NCBI RefSeq assembly: GCF_013911085.1
Contig: NZ_JACERN010000032.1
Coordinates: 1-50,430, forward strand
DNA length: 50,430 nt
Direction of reading: 5' to 3'
Origin: Aquitalea aquatica
GTDB taxonomy: Bacteria > Pseudomonadota > Gammaproteobacteria > Burkholderiales > Chromobacteriaceae
Below the pieces are notes generated by a model. That model did no database searches and was not told the origin of the DNA. It saw only the letters and a program-made list of their open reading frames with translations. Positions within the stretch are counted from its first letter, which is position 1; each line of letters starts with the position of its first letter. Both the position numbers and the translations under genes were made by a program. Positions 19,209 through 28,492 of the stretch are shown here, piece by piece.

Positions 19209-20168
19209 ATGGCCCATTCCCGCATTCTAGGCACTGGCAGTTATCTGCCATCCAATGTGCTCACGAATGCGATGCTGGCCGAGCGCGTGGAAACCAGTGA
19301 CGAATGGATTGTTTCGCGCACTGGCATTCACGCCCGCCACATCGTGTCCGATGAAGAAACCACCAGTGATCTGGCCCTGAAAGCCGCCGAGGCGGCAATC
19401 CAGAGCGCTGGCATCGACAAGGACGAGATCGATCTGATCATCGTCGCCACCACTACGCCTGACATGATTTTCCCCAGCACCGCCTGCTTGTTGCAGGAAA
19501 AGCTGGGTATTCACGGTTGTGCTGCCTTCGACGTGCAGGCGGTGTGTGCCGGTTTCATGTTTGCCCTCACTACCGCGCACAACTACATCAAGGGCGGCAT
19601 GGCCAGCAAAGTGCTGGTGGTCGGTGCCGAAGTGATGTCGCGCGTAATGGACTGGGAAGACCGCCGTACCTGCGTGCTGTTTGGCGACGGTGCGGGCGCG
19701 GTCGTGCTGGGCGCGTCGGACGAGCCGGGCATCTTGCATGCCAAGCTGGCTTCCGATGGCCGCTACAAGGACATCCTCAATACCCCGGCGCAGATTTCCG
19801 GCGGCAAGATCCAGGGTATTCCCTTCTTGCACATGGACGGCCCGGCGGTATTCAAGTTTGCGGTCAAGGCCTTGTCCGACATCGCTGCCACCACCCTGGC
19901 CGAGGCTGGCGTGGACAAGGCGCAAGTCGACTGGCTGGTGCCGCATCAGGCCAATCTGCGCATTATCGAATCCACGGCCAAACACTTGGGCATGTCGATG
20001 GAGCGCGTGATCGTGACATTACCGCAACAGGGCAATACCTCGGCTGCCTCCATTCCGCTGGCGCTGGATCACGCTGTGCGTGATGGCCGCATCCAGCGTG
20101 GCCAGACCATTCTGCTAGAAGGGATTGGCGGTGGCTTTGCCTGGGGTGCCGTGCTGCTGAAGTACTGA
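19209..20168 (+). CDS. fabH: 3-oxoacyl-ACP synthase III (FabH)
   Basis: FabH starts fatty-acid elongation by condensing acetyl-CoA with malonyl-ACP. The protein is 319 residues, as expected. The catalytic triad is visible: cysteine in [14 protein letters not shown], histidine in VPHQANLRI and asparagine in [13 protein letters not shown]. The start [20 protein letters not shown] fits. No clear ribosome site precedes the ATG; with only 7 bases after the plsX stop, coupling is likely. Confidence 0.97.
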   Translation: MAHSRILGTGSYLPSNVLTNAMLAERVETSDEWIVSRTGIHARHIVSDEETTSDLALKAAEAAIQSAGIDKDEIDLIIVATTTPDMIFPSTACLLQEKLGIHGCAAFDVQAVCAGFMFALTTAHNYIKGGMASKVLVVGAEVMSRVMDWEDRRTCVLFGDGAGAVVLGASDEPGILHAKLASDGRYKDILNTPAQISGGKIQGIPFLHMDGPAVFKFAVKALSDIAATTLAEAGVDKAQVDWLVPHQANLRIIESTAKHLGMSMERVIVTLPQQGNTSAASIPLALDHAVRDGRIQRGQTILLEGIGGGFAWGAVLLKY

Positions 20169-20218
20169 TTCTTCGCGACGGAAGGCCGGTCACGGCCATG
20201 TGCTACCTCGCATGCGAT

Positions 20219-20240
20219 AACGCCCATTTACATGGGCGTT
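20219..20240 (+). promoter_or_regulatory. Intercistronic hairpin between fabH and fabD
   Basis: AACGCCCAT pairs with ATGGGCGTT around a 4-base loop, with only two T residues after the stem. Too weak to be a clear terminator; could be an attenuator or an mRNA-stability hairpin inside the fab operon. Confidence 0.4.
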
Positions 20241-20322
20241 TGATCTGAGTGCTTGGCAGAATGGTCTGGTTTGTCGCATCCTTCCGTCGATTATTATTCC
20301 GTCGTATTTGCGGAGACTGTCT

Positions 20323-21252
20323 ATGGCGTTTGCCTTTCTCTTTCCCGGTCAGGGCTCGCAAAGCCTGAAAATGATGGATGGCTTTGCCGACCTGCCGGTC
20401 GTCAAGCACACCTTCGAAGAAGCCTCCACCGCGCTGGGCGTGGACCTGTGGGCCATGTTGCAGGCGGATTCCGCCGAGGCCATCAATGCCACCATCAATA
20501 CCCAGCCCATCATGCTGGCTGCCGGTGTGGCCACGTATCTGGCCTGGCAGGAAGTAGGCGGCCAGCAACCTGCTGTTGTTGCCGGCCACAGCCTGGGTGA
20601 ATACACCGCGCTGGTGGCTGCCGGCGCGCTGCCGTTTGCCGAAGCCGTCAAGCTGGTGCGCCTGCGCGCCGAAGCCATGCAGAACGCCGTACCGGCCGGG
20701 CAGGGGGCCATGGCGGCCATCCTCAACCTGTCTGATGACGAAGTGCGCGCTGCGTGCGCCGAAGCGGCCAATGGCGAGGTAGTGGAAGCGGTCAATTACA
20801 ATTCGCCGGGCCAGGTCGTGATTGCCGGCTCCAAGGCGGCCGTCGAGCGCGCCATGGAAGCCTGCAAGGCCCGTGGTGCCAAGCGTGCGCTGCCGCTGCC
20901 GGTGTCAGTGCCTTCGCACTGTGCGCTGATGAAGCCGGCTGGCATGCAGTTGGCCGAAGCCCTGCTGCAAGTACACATCAATCCCCCGGCCATTCCGGTG
21001 CTGCATAATGCCGACGTAGTCAGCTACAGCGATGCTGCCGACATCCGTGATGCGCTGGTACGCCAGCTGTACAGCCCGGTGCGCTGGACCGAAACCATCC
21101 AGAAGCTGGCTGGCGACGGCATCGTCACCATGGCCGAGTGTGGCCCGGGCAAGGTGCTGGCTGGTCTGGCCAAGCGCATTGACGGCAACGTCAAGTGCCT
21201 GGCGCTGACCGACGCTGCTGCGCTGGAAACGGCCAAGGCCGAACTGCAATGA
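20323..21252 (+). CDS. fabD: Malonyl-CoA:ACP transacylase (FabD)
   Basis: FabD loads malonate from CoA onto acyl carrier protein. 309 residues, starting MAFAFLFPGQGSQSLKMM. The nucleophile serine is in VVAGHSLGEYTAL and the catalytic histidine in PVSVPSHCALMKPAG. CGGAGA precedes the ATG at 20323; an in-frame start five codons upstream is less likely. It lies in the fab operon between fabH and fabG with a 154-base gap that contains a hairpin. Confidence 0.97.
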   Translation: MAFAFLFPGQGSQSLKMMDGFADLPVVKHTFEEASTALGVDLWAMLQADSAEAINATINTQPIMLAAGVATYLAWQEVGGQQPAVVAGHSLGEYTALVAAGALPFAEAVKLVRLRAEAMQNAVPAGQGAMAAILNLSDDEVRAACAEAANGEVVEAVNYNSPGQVVIAGSKAAVERAMEACKARGAKRALPLPVSVPSHCALMKPAGMQLAEALLQVHINPPAIPVLHNADVVSYSDAADIRDALVRQLYSPVRWTETIQKLAGDGIVTMAECGPGKVLAGLAKRIDGNVKCLALTDAAALETAKAELQ

Positions 21253-21316
21253 TATCCGTGGCGGGTCGCCAGCCGGCCCGCCACGTGCTGACGCCCATAA
21301 CAAGGAGACATCCGAA

Positions 21317-22054
21317 ATGAGTCTGCAAGGCAAAGTAGCCCTGGTAACCGGCGCTTCGCGCGGCATTGGCGCAGCCATTGCCGATGCGCTGCAAGCCGAG
21401 GGTGCCATTGTCATTGGTACTGCTACCTCGGAAGCCGGTGCTGCTGCCATCAACGAACGCCTGGCGGCTGCCGGTGGTGCCGGTCGCGTGCTGAACGTGA
21501 CCGAAGACGGTGCCATCGAAGCGCTGGTGGATGCCATCGACAAGGAATTCGGCGGCGTGGCCATTCTGGTCAACAACGCTGGTATCACCCGCGATGGCCT
21601 GTTGATGCGCATGAAGGACGACGACTGGGATGCCATCATGGACACCAACCTCAAATCGGTGTTCAAGGCATCCAAGGCCGTGCTGCGCGGCATGATGAAG
21701 GCCCGCTGGGGCCGCATCATCAATATCGCCTCGGTGGTGGGTGCTACCGGCAATGCAGGTCAGACTAACTATGCGGCAGCCAAAGCCGGTATCATGGGCT
21801 TCACCAAGTCCATGGCACGCGAAGTTGGCAGCCGTAATATCACGGTCAACTGCGTGGCACCGGGCTTTATCGATACCGACATGACCCGCGCGCTGCCAGA
21901 AGCGCAGCGCGAGGCGCTGGTGGGGCAAATTGCCCTGGGCCGTCTGGGCGATGCCAAGGATATTGCCGATGCAACATCCTTCCTGGCATCCGACCGCGCA
22001 GCCTATATCACCGGTCAGACACTGCATGTAAATGGTGGCATGTTCATGCCCTGA
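21317..22054 (+). CDS. fabG: 3-oxoacyl-ACP reductase (FabG)
   Basis: FabG is the NADPH-dependent reductase of the elongation cycle. The 245-residue protein has the short-chain dehydrogenase marks: VTGASRGIGAAIA at the N-terminus, NNAGITRDGLLMRMK, and the YAAAKAG active site. The typical C-terminal ITGQTLHVNGGMFM is present. AAGGAGA lies before the ATG. Neighbours fabD and acpP fix the function over other members of the large family. Confidence 0.96.
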   Translation: MSLQGKVALVTGASRGIGAAIADALQAEGAIVIGTATSEAGAAAINERLAAAGGAGRVLNVTEDGAIEALVDAIDKEFGGVAILVNNAGITRDGLLMRMKDDDWDAIMDTNLKSVFKASKAVLRGMMKARWGRIINIASVVGATGNAGQTNYAAAKAGIMGFTKSMAREVGSRNITVNCVAPGFIDTDMTRALPEAQREALVGQIALGRLGDAKDIADATSFLASDRAAYITGQTLHVNGGMFMP

Positions 22055-22162
22055 ACTAGCTTGTCGAACAAAAGACAAGATTTAGGTGGGCTGCTCTAAT
22101 TTTTTTTTGTAGAATACACGGGTTTTGTTATCCCGAATCAGAAAGGTCAAGGGTTTAGACAA

Positions 22163-22402
22163 ATGGAAAACATCGAAGCGCGCGTTAAAAAGATCGTTGC
22201 CGAACAACTGGGCGTAAACGAAGCTGAAGTCAAGATCGAATCGTCCTTCGTTGATGATCTGGGCGCTGACTCCCTCGACACCGTTGAGCTGGTAATGGCT
22301 CTGGAAGAAGAGTTCGAGTGCGAAATCCCGGACGAAGAAGCTGAAAAGATCACCACTGTTCAGCAAGCCGTGGATTACGTTACCGCCCACCTGAACAAGT
22401 AA
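22163..22402 (+). CDS. acpP: Acyl carrier protein
   Basis: A 79-residue acidic helical protein carrying the growing acyl chain. The phosphopantetheine serine is in the [20 protein letters not shown] motif (DSL). The start [18 protein letters not shown] fits AcpP. A 9-T run (22100-22108) and a possible -10 TAGAAT (22110-22115) lie upstream, so it may have an extra promoter; no good -35 is seen. A terminator-like hairpin follows, consistent with acpP being made in excess of its neighbours. Confidence 0.98.
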   Translation: MENIEARVKKIVAEQLGVNEAEVKIESSFVDDLGADSLDTVELVMALEEEFECEIPDEEAEKITTVQQAVDYVTAHLNK

Positions 22403-22422
22403 TATTTTCAGGCCTGTACAGG

Positions 22423-22464
22423 ACCTCTGCGCGGTGCGGCCTTGGCTCGCCAGCAGAGGTTCTT
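22423..22464 (+). terminator. Partial terminator between acpP and fabF
   Basis: ACCTCTGC (22423-22430) pairs with GCAGAGGT (22453-22460), with a 22-base GC-rich loop region, followed by TCTTTT. Probably lowers fabF relative to acpP rather than stopping all transcription. Confidence 0.65.
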
Positions 22465-22566
22465 TTGTTATAGAGGATTCCAAACGCTCGTTTGATTGTA
22501 ATAATGATCAAACAGCAGTTGTGGGATCATCGGGAGACTGCCTCCCACCTCTCACGGAGATTCTTC

Positions 22567-23808
22567 GTGTCCAAACGCAGAGTTGTAGTAACCGGTCTGG
22601 GGCATATTTCCCCGGTCGGCAATGATGTCGCCACCGGCTGGGCCAATCTGTTGGCCGGCAAGAGCGGCATCGGCAAAGTAACCCGTTTTGATGCCAGCGA
22701 GCTCAACTGCCAGATCGCCGGCGAAGTCAAAGACTTCGATATCAGCGCGTATATCTCGCCCAAGGAAGCCCGTCGCTCCGACCTGTTCATCCACTACGGC
22801 ATTGCAGCAGCGCTGCAAGCGGTAGCTGATGCGGGCCTGGACGATGTTGCTGATCTGGACAAGACCCGCGTTGGCGTCAACATCGGTTCTGGTATTGGCG
22901 GCTTGCCGCTGATCGAGGACACCGGTGTAGCGGTACAGCAGGGCGGTGCCCGCAAGATCGGCCCCTTCTTCATTCCGGGTTCGCTGATCAACCTGATCGC
23001 CGGCCACGTATCCATCCTGAAGGGCTATCAAGGCCCGTCGTATGGCATCGTGTCTGCCTGCACTACCGGTGCGCATTGCATCGGTGATGCAGCGCGGATG
23101 ATCCAGTATGGCGACGCCGACGTGATGGTTGCCGGTGGTGCCGAAGGTGCCATCTCCAAGCTGGGCATGGGCGGCTTTGCTGCCATGAAGGCGCTGTCCA
23201 CGCGCAATGACGATCCGGAAACCGCGTCCCGTCCGTGGGACAAGGGCCGTGACGGCTTTGTCATGGGCGAAGGTGCTGGCGTGCTGGTGCTGGAAGAGTA
23301 CGAGCACGCGGTCAAGCGCGGCGCCCGTATTTATGCCGAGCTGATCGGCTTCGGCATGAGCTCCGATGCTCACCACATTACCGCTCCGAGTGCGGAAGGC
23401 CCGGCCCGCGGCGTGCAAAATGCACTGCGCGACGCCCGGATCAATCCGGATCAGGTGCAATATGTGAATGCGCACGGTACTTCCACCCCGCTGGGGGATG
23501 CCAATGAAACCAATGCGCTGAAGATTGCCTTTGGTGATTACGCCAAAAAGCTGGTGGTGAATTCGACCAAGTCGATGACCGGCCACTTGCTGGGCGGCGC
23601 TGGCGGAGTGGAAGCCATTTACTCCATCCTGGCTGTTTACAACCAGGTGTCGCCACCCACCATCAACCTGCACGAGCAGGATGTGGAATCCGGTTGCGAT
23701 CTGGACTACGTGGCCAATACCGCGCGTGACATGAAGATTGATATCGCCATTTCCAACTCGTTTGGCTTTGGTGGTACCAACGGCACGCTGGTATTCAAAC
23801 GCATGTAA
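22567..23808 (+). CDS. fabF: 3-oxoacyl-ACP synthase II (FabF)
   Basis: FabF is the elongating beta-ketoacyl-ACP synthase. I start it at GTG 22567, which gives [20 protein letters not shown] and 413 residues, the same length as E. coli FabF; GGAGA lies 6 bases upstream. Catalytic residues: cysteine in [14 protein letters not shown], histidine in [13 protein letters not shown] and histidine in [15 protein letters not shown]. An upstream in-frame ATG would add 25 unrelated residues. Last gene of the fab operon; pabB follows after 128 bases with its own promoter. Confidence 0.97.
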   Translation: MSKRRVVVTGLGHISPVGNDVATGWANLLAGKSGIGKVTRFDASELNCQIAGEVKDFDISAYISPKEARRSDLFIHYGIAAALQAVADAGLDDVADLDKTRVGVNIGSGIGGLPLIEDTGVAVQQGGARKIGPFFIPGSLINLIAGHVSILKGYQGPSYGIVSACTTGAHCIGDAARMIQYGDADVMVAGGAEGAISKLGMGGFAAMKALSTRNDDPETASRPWDKGRDGFVMGEGAGVLVLEEYEHAVKRGARIYAELIGFGMSSDAHHITAPSAEGPARGVQNALRDARINPDQVQYVNAHGTSTPLGDANETNALKIAFGDYAKKLVVNSTKSMTGHLLGGAGGVEAIYSILAVYNQVSPPTINLHEQDVESGCDLDYVANTARDMKIDIAISNSFGFGGTNGTLVFKRM

Positions 23809-23854
23809 TGCCTGGCGCGCCGTGCCGCATACTGCGGTGCAGCGCGCAAATGGA

Positions 23855-23882
23855 TTGACAGCCCGAACCGCTGCGATACACT
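23855..23882 (+). promoter_or_regulatory. Promoter for pabB-pabC
   Basis: Perfect TTGACA (23855-23860), 16-base spacer, TACACT (23877-23882), about 55 bases before the pabB ATG. Confidence 0.5.
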
Positions 23883-23936
23883 CGCGGCGGTTTTCTTATT
23901 TGTGCGGCGTCTTCGTGCCGCCTTTCCGGATCTGGC

Positions 23937-25229
23937 ATGTTCACCGAACGACTCGACTTCCTGCCCGACCTGCTGGCCCTGCATGCCGCGCGTCGCGCTG
24001 ACTTCCCTTACCTCTTGATGTCCTCCGGCGAGCAGGGCTGGGACATGCTGTTTGCCGCCCAGAGCACCACGCTGTACCACGCCGGAGAGGGCGAGGCTTT
24101 TGTCGAGGCCCTGCGTCAGTTTCAGCCGCAAGTGGTGGACAATCCGCACCATCTGCCCTTTGTTGGCGGGCATTTCCTCTATCTGGGCTACGACTTGCTG
24201 TCGCAGTTTGAAAGCCGGGTAGCGGAGGCGCTGCCGGACAGTTTCCCGCTCGCTGCCATGGCCAGGGTACCGGCAGCCATTCTGATCAACCGTCGTGAAC
24301 AAAGCGCGTGGATCGTGGCGGAAAGCGCCGACGACTGGCAGCGGCTGAGCGAGCTGGTTCGCAGCATCCCTGCCTTTGTACCGCAAGCGGTCAGCCTGCA
24401 GGCGCTGGAGGAAGATCCGCCGCACTGGTATACCGACGCGGTAGTGCGGCTGAAAAACTACATTTACGAAGGCGATGTGTTCCAGGTGAACATCTCGCGT
24501 GGCTGGCGCGCCGAGCTGGGGACGGAAGTGCAGGCTCCAGACCTGTTTGCCGCCCTGCGCCGTGCCAACCCGGCACCGTTTTCCGCGCTGGCCGACTTTG
24601 GCAGTGCGCAGATTGTCAGCTCCTCGCCGGAGCGGCTGCTGCGGATACGCGATGGCTGGGCCGACACCCGGCCGATCGCCGGCACCCATCCACGCTCGCC
24701 CGACCCCGCCGAAGATGCCGCGCTCAAGCAGCGGCTGATTTCCAGCGTCAAGGAACGGGCCGAGCATGTGATGCTGATCGATCTGGAGCGCAACGATCTG
24801 GGGCGTATCAGCCAGCCTGGCACGGTGGAAGTGAACGAGCTGATGGCGGTGGAAAGCTATGCCTATGTTCATCACATCGAATCCAATATCCGTGGCTGTC
24901 TGCGTGACGATGTTTCGCCACTGGACACCATCCGCGCCCTGTTTCCCGGCGGCACCATCACCGGCTGCCCCAAAGTGCGCACCATGCAGATCATCCGCGA
25001 GCTGGAAAACAGCGCACGCCGCGCCTATACCGGCAGCCTGGGCTATCTCAACCGCGATGGCAGCATGGACCTGAACATCCTGATCCGCACCTTCATGCAG
25101 GAAGGGCAGCAGCTGCGCTTCCGTGCCGGTGGCGGCATCGTGGCCGACTCCGACCCGCAACGTGAACTGCAGGAAACCCGCCACAAGGCGCGTGGCTTGC
25201 TGCGTGCGCTGGGCGTGGAGCAAGCCTGA
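23937..25229 (+). CDS. pabB: Aminodeoxychorismate synthase component I
   Basis: PabB aminates chorismate to 4-amino-4-deoxychorismate for folate, using ammonia from a glutaminase partner (PabA) encoded elsewhere. 430 residues. The C-terminal chorismate-binding domain shows SSSPERLLR, RAEHVMLIDLERNDLGR, HHIESNIRG, FPGGTITGCPKVRTMQII and RAGGGIVADSDP. The covalent-intermediate lysine of E. coli PabB (PIKGT) is alanine here (PIAGT, A248), as in anthranilate synthase TrpE. The pabC stop/start overlap supports the PabB call over TrpE. No PabA or PabC domain is fused. Confidence 0.88.
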   Translation: MFTERLDFLPDLLALHAARRADFPYLLMSSGEQGWDMLFAAQSTTLYHAGEGEAFVEALRQFQPQVVDNPHHLPFVGGHFLYLGYDLLSQFESRVAEALPDSFPLAAMARVPAAILINRREQSAWIVAESADDWQRLSELVRSIPAFVPQAVSLQALEEDPPHWYTDAVVRLKNYIYEGDVFQVNISRGWRAELGTEVQAPDLFAALRRANPAPFSALADFGSAQIVSSSPERLLRIRDGWADTRPIAGTHPRSPDPAEDAALKQRLISSVKERAEHVMLIDLERNDLGRISQPGTVEVNELMAVESYAYVHHIESNIRGCLRDDVSPLDTIRALFPGGTITGCPKVRTMQIIRELENSARRAYTGSLGYLNRDGSMDLNILIRTFMQEGQQLRFRAGGGIVADSDPQRELQETRHKARGLLRALGVEQA

Positions 25230-26044
25230 TGGCCATGCTGATCAACGGCCAGCCTGGCGAGCAGATTTCCGCGCTGGATCGTGGCCTGGCTTATGGTGAC
25301 GGCATCTATCGCACCATCGAAATCCGTCAGGGCAAGCCCCGGCTGTGGGCCTGGCAATATCAGCGGCTGCTGGCCGACGCGGCCCGGCTGAAACTGCCGC
25401 TGCTGGATGAAGCCTTGCTGCTGGCGGAAATCGTCCAACTGGCTGCTGGAGTGGAGCAGGGCGTGGCCAAGATCCTGCTCACCCGGGGTGTGGGGGCGCG
25501 TGGCTATGCCATGCCGGCAGACAGCCAGCCTACCCGCCTGGTGTCGGTTACGCCGTGGGCCGGCTATCCGCAGGGGCGTGCCCGTGACGGGGTGAATGTG
25601 CGCTGGTGCGACACCCGCCTGTCCTGTCAGCCCTTGCTGGCCGGTATCAAGCACCTTAACCGGCTGGAAAACGTGCTGGCCCGTTCCGAATGGAGCGACC
25701 CGGACATCCATGAAGGGCTGATGCTGGACCAGCGCGGTTTGCTGATCGAAGCCACCATGAGCAATGTCTATCTGGTGGAAGGGCAGCGCATCGTCACACC
25801 CCGACTGGACCAGAACGGCGTACAGGGCATGCTGCGCGACTGGCTGTTTGCCCATGTGCCGCAGCTGGGCTATCAGTTGGACGAGGCGGATATCGCCCCG
25901 GCCCGGCTGTGGCAAGCCGAGCAGGTATTTCTTTCCAATAGCCTGATCGGCCTATGGCCGGTGGCCAGGATTGCAGGGCAGGCTTTGCCGGCTGGGCATC
26001 CATGCTGCCAGCAACTGCAAGCCTTGCTGGTGCTGCAGGCTTGA
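25229..26044 (+). CDS. pabC: Aminodeoxychorismate lyase
   Basis: PabC is a fold-type IV PLP enzyme that splits aminodeoxychorismate into p-aminobenzoate and pyruvate. 271 residues. DRGLAYGDGIYRTIEI lies at the N-terminus, the PLP lysine is K141 in LAGIKHLNRLENVLAR, and LLIEATMSNVYLVEG follows, all as in PabC. Its ATG overlaps the pabB TGA by one base (TGATG), so the two are translationally coupled. In many relatives mltG and tmk follow, but here the next gene is an unrelated EAL protein. Confidence 0.93.
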   Translation: MAMLINGQPGEQISALDRGLAYGDGIYRTIEIRQGKPRLWAWQYQRLLADAARLKLPLLDEALLLAEIVQLAAGVEQGVAKILLTRGVGARGYAMPADSQPTRLVSVTPWAGYPQGRARDGVNVRWCDTRLSCQPLLAGIKHLNRLENVLARSEWSDPDIHEGLMLDQRGLLIEATMSNVYLVEGQRIVTPRLDQNGVQGMLRDWLFAHVPQLGYQLDEADIAPARLWQAEQVFLSNSLIGLWPVARIAGQALPAGHPCCQQLQALLVLQA

Positions 26045-26286
26045 CACCCACGAGCAGAATCTCCGCTCGGCGCTTTATCTGCTTGCCGTAAACCTTGTAC
26101 GGTCTGCGAGGTATTGTTGGCAGCGTTCAGCCGGCTGGTGCTGTTTAGATCATTTTTGCATAAAGTCTTCTTATTAAATTATTTCTGGCGCTAAATGGCC
26201 GTCGCTATAGTGGCAGCCACGATGAGGGGGAGCCGTTTCCCCTCCAGCAATAATGGCAGTCCACGGACTGTCCAAGGAGAAACAGC

Positions 26287-27165
26287 ATGGTGGCAGCCAG
26301 CCTGCTGGAACAGCAAGCCCTTGCCCAGCCTGCGCAACTGGCACCGATTGAGCGTGATCTGGCGCATATCAATCAGTTGTTGAACGCACACCAGTTCGAA
26401 CAGCAGGCGCTCAGCCTGCAAGCTGGCCGGGTACGTGGCCGTCACGAAGAATGGCGTTTCCGCTCGGTGTATCAGCCGATTTATGCACTGGAAGCCAATG
26501 GCGGAACCCGTTTGTGGTCGGTAGAGGCACTGGCGCGGGTGACCGACAGCTTTGGCGGCCAGCTGATTCCTACCGTACTGTTTGCCGCGGAAACGTCGCC
26601 ACGCCGTTCGGTCTTTCTCGACCGCCAGTTGCGCTGTCTGCACCTGCTCAATTTCCTGCTGCAACACCCACCGGCTGATCTGGTGCTGTCACTGAATGTG
26701 AATGCCCAGCATCTGGTCAATGTCAGCGAAACCCATGGCCAGTTTTTTGCCGAGGTGCTGCAATACTTGCAGATTCCGGCCAGCCAGATCTGTCTGGAAG
26801 TGGTGGAAGACGCGGTGAGCGATCCCATGCGCTTGTACGAGGCGGTACAGCGTTACCGCAGCCTGGGTTTCAAGATCGCACTGGATGATTTTGGCCAGGG
26901 CGCATCCAATCTGGAGCGGGTATGGCTGCTGGAGCCGGATTACGTCAAGCTGGACAAGGTACTGATGCGTCACGCGCTGATGCGCCCGGGGGTGCGCGAC
27001 AAGCTGGCCCGGCTGGTGGACATCCTGCATCTGCACGGAGCGAAAGTGGTGGGTGAGGGCATCGAAAGCGCCATGCAGCTGGATATCGCCCGCGCTGCCG
27101 GCTGTGACTTCGTGCAGGGTTTTCATCTGGCCCGTCCTGCTGAACAGCTCAATTTGCCGGTCTAG
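26287..27165 (+). CDS. EAL-domain cyclic-di-GMP phosphodiesterase
   Basis: A 292-residue protein that is nearly all EAL domain (about residues 55-290), preceded by a short helical N-terminus. The active-site elements all appear: SVEALARV (EAL), SLNVNAQHL, CLEVVEDAV, ALDDFGQGASNLE (DDFG), YVKLDKVLM, VGEGIES and FVQGFHLARP. So hydrolysis of cyclic-di-GMP is likely. No GGDEF, sensor or membrane segment. A very good ribosome site (AAGGAGA) precedes the ATG. The 242 bases before it, after pabC, are AT-richer and hold no other gene; a TATAGT at 26206-26211 could be a -10 but has no clear -35. Confidence 0.88.
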   Translation: MVAASLLEQQALAQPAQLAPIERDLAHINQLLNAHQFEQQALSLQAGRVRGRHEEWRFRSVYQPIYALEANGGTRLWSVEALARVTDSFGGQLIPTVLFAAETSPRRSVFLDRQLRCLHLLNFLLQHPPADLVLSLNVNAQHLVNVSETHGQFFAEVLQYLQIPASQICLEVVEDAVSDPMRLYEAVQRYRSLGFKIALDDFGQGASNLERVWLLEPDYVKLDKVLMRHALMRPGVRDKLARLVDILHLHGAKVVGEGIESAMQLDIARAAGCDFVQGFHLARPAEQLNLPV

Positions 27166-27190
27166 CCGCGCTGCCGTCTGTGCTACCTGA

Positions 27191-27481
27191 TCACTCCAGC
27201 GGCTGAAAGTATTCCAGGTGCCGTGGCGGCATCTGTTCCGTACCGACAAAACAGTCCAGCGCCTGCTGCATCCTCTGGCGAAACTGCGCCACATCCTCCA
27301 CTCCCAGATACACCTCCATCCAGGTCTGTAGCGGCACATCAGCCGGCTCATCGGCACGGCGCAGCAAGCTGGCGCGGATGCCATCGACTGCCAGTGCGGC
27401 CTGCATCTGGCGCAGCGCCGGCAATAGCTGGCGACCGCTGGCCGGTTCAATCTTGAAATAGACATACACGGTGCAGGACAT
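27191..27481 (-). CDS. DUF4936 family protein
   Basis: A 96-residue small protein (MSCTVYVYFKIEPASGRQLL at the start; TWMEVYLGVEDVAQFRQRMQ in the middle) resembling the betaproteobacterial DUF4936 family, a ferredoxin-like fold of unknown role. AAAGGAG precedes the ATG at 27481; a longer in-frame start 42 bases upstream lacks a site. It is divergent from tyrA, with 119 bases between the starts, and convergent with the EAL gene. Function unknown. Confidence 0.7.
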   Translation of the reverse strand: MSCTVYVYFKIEPASGRQLLPALRQMQAALAVDGIRASLLRRADEPADVPLQTWMEVYLGVEDVAQFRQRMQQALDCFVGTEQMPPRHLEYFQPLE

Positions 27482-27508
27482 GGCCGGCTCCTTTGATGGT
27501 TTGCGGGC

Positions 27509-27536
27509 TTGGCGCGGGCGCAAAATCGCTTATCAT
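27509..27536 (+). promoter_or_regulatory. Possible promoter for tyrA
   Basis: TTGGCG (27509-27514), 16-base spacer, TATCAT (27531-27536; 5 of 6 consensus bases), 64 bases before the tyrA GTG. Confidence 0.4.
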
Positions 27537-27600
27537 AGCTCTTTCGCCCGCCGCAGATGAGGCAGGGCCAGATGGTAACAGGGCAGGAAAGGGGAGTCAG

Positions 27601-28491
27601 GTGCAGCAGGGTATTACCACCTTGGTGGTGGTCGGGGTCGGGCTGATCGGTGGATCATTTGCGCTGTCGCTGAAACGGGCGGGCAAGGTGCAGCATGTGA
27701 TCGGCGTAGGCCGGACGCTGGACAACCTGACCCGCGCGCTGGAGCTGGGCGTGGTGGATGAAATCAGCCAGGATCTGGCCGCAGTGGCCAGCCGTGCCGA
27801 CATGGTCTTGCTGGCCTGCCCGGTGGGGCAGATGGGCCGCATGATGCAGGCCATGGCTCCGCATTTGCAGCCGCATGCCATCGTCAGTGATGCCGGCAGT
27901 ACCAAGGGCGATGTGGCCGAGCTGTTCCGCACCCATTTGCCGGCGCATCTGGCCGGCTGCGTGCCGGCCCATCCCATTGCCGGCTCCGAGCTTTCCGGCG
28001 CGGCTGCTGCCCAGTACGGCCTGTATGAAAAACGCAAGGTGGTGCTCACCCCCTTGCCGGAAACCAGCATCGGCGCTTGCGATACGGTGGCCGCGTTGTG
28101 GCAGGCCTGTGGTGCGGTGATCCATCGCATGAGTCCGACCGAACACGACAGCGTATTTGCCACGGTCAGCCATCTGCCGCACCTGCTGGCCTTTGCCTAT
28201 GTCGGCATGGTGGCCGGCAAGCCGGATGCCGAACGCTGCTTCGATTTCGCCGCCACCGGTTTCCGTGATTTCACCCGTATTGCCGGTAGTCACCCGGAAA
28301 TGTGGAAAGACATTACCCTGGCCAACCGCTCGGCCTTGCTGGACGAGCTGGAACGCTACCGCCTGGCGCTGGCGGCCCTGACCGCGCAGGTCGCCGGCAG
28401 CGACGAGGCTGGTCTCGCCAGCACATTCGACACCGCCCGCACCGCCCGCGTGGGCTGGTACCAGCGCTTTCTGCGCGAAGGACAAACCTGA
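27601..28491 (+). CDS. tyrA: Prephenate/arogenate dehydrogenase
   Basis: TyrA oxidatively decarboxylates prephenate to 4-hydroxyphenylpyruvate for tyrosine synthesis. I use GTG 27601, with AAGGGGAG upstream, giving 296 residues; the frame runs further upstream without family similarity. VVGVGLIGGSFALSLKRAG is the NAD-binding motif. Then come VSDAGSTKGDV, PAHPIAGSELSGAAAA with the conserved histidine, and ATVSHLPHLLAFAYV with the second conserved histidine. No chorismate mutase or ACT domain is attached. An SDR gene follows after 1 base. Confidence 0.94.
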   Translation: MQQGITTLVVVGVGLIGGSFALSLKRAGKVQHVIGVGRTLDNLTRALELGVVDEISQDLAAVASRADMVLLACPVGQMGRMMQAMAPHLQPHAIVSDAGSTKGDVAELFRTHLPAHLAGCVPAHPIAGSELSGAAAAQYGLYEKRKVVLTPLPETSIGACDTVAALWQACGAVIHRMSPTEHDSVFATVSHLPHLLAFAYVGMVAGKPDAERCFDFAATGFRDFTRIAGSHPEMWKDITLANRSALLDELERYRLALAALTAQVAGSDEAGLASTFDTARTARVGWYQRFLREGQT

Positions 28492-28492
28492 C

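Noticed and set aside
22060-22108. A terminator between fabG and acpP (CTTGTC/GACAAG hairpin and a 9-T run)
   Set aside because: The hairpin is only 6 bp and about 20 bases away from the T run, so they do not form one terminator.
26090-26125. A third copy of the 114-bp element after pabC
   Set aside because: Only about 14 bases (TTGTAC.GTCTGCG) resemble the core; the rest does not align.
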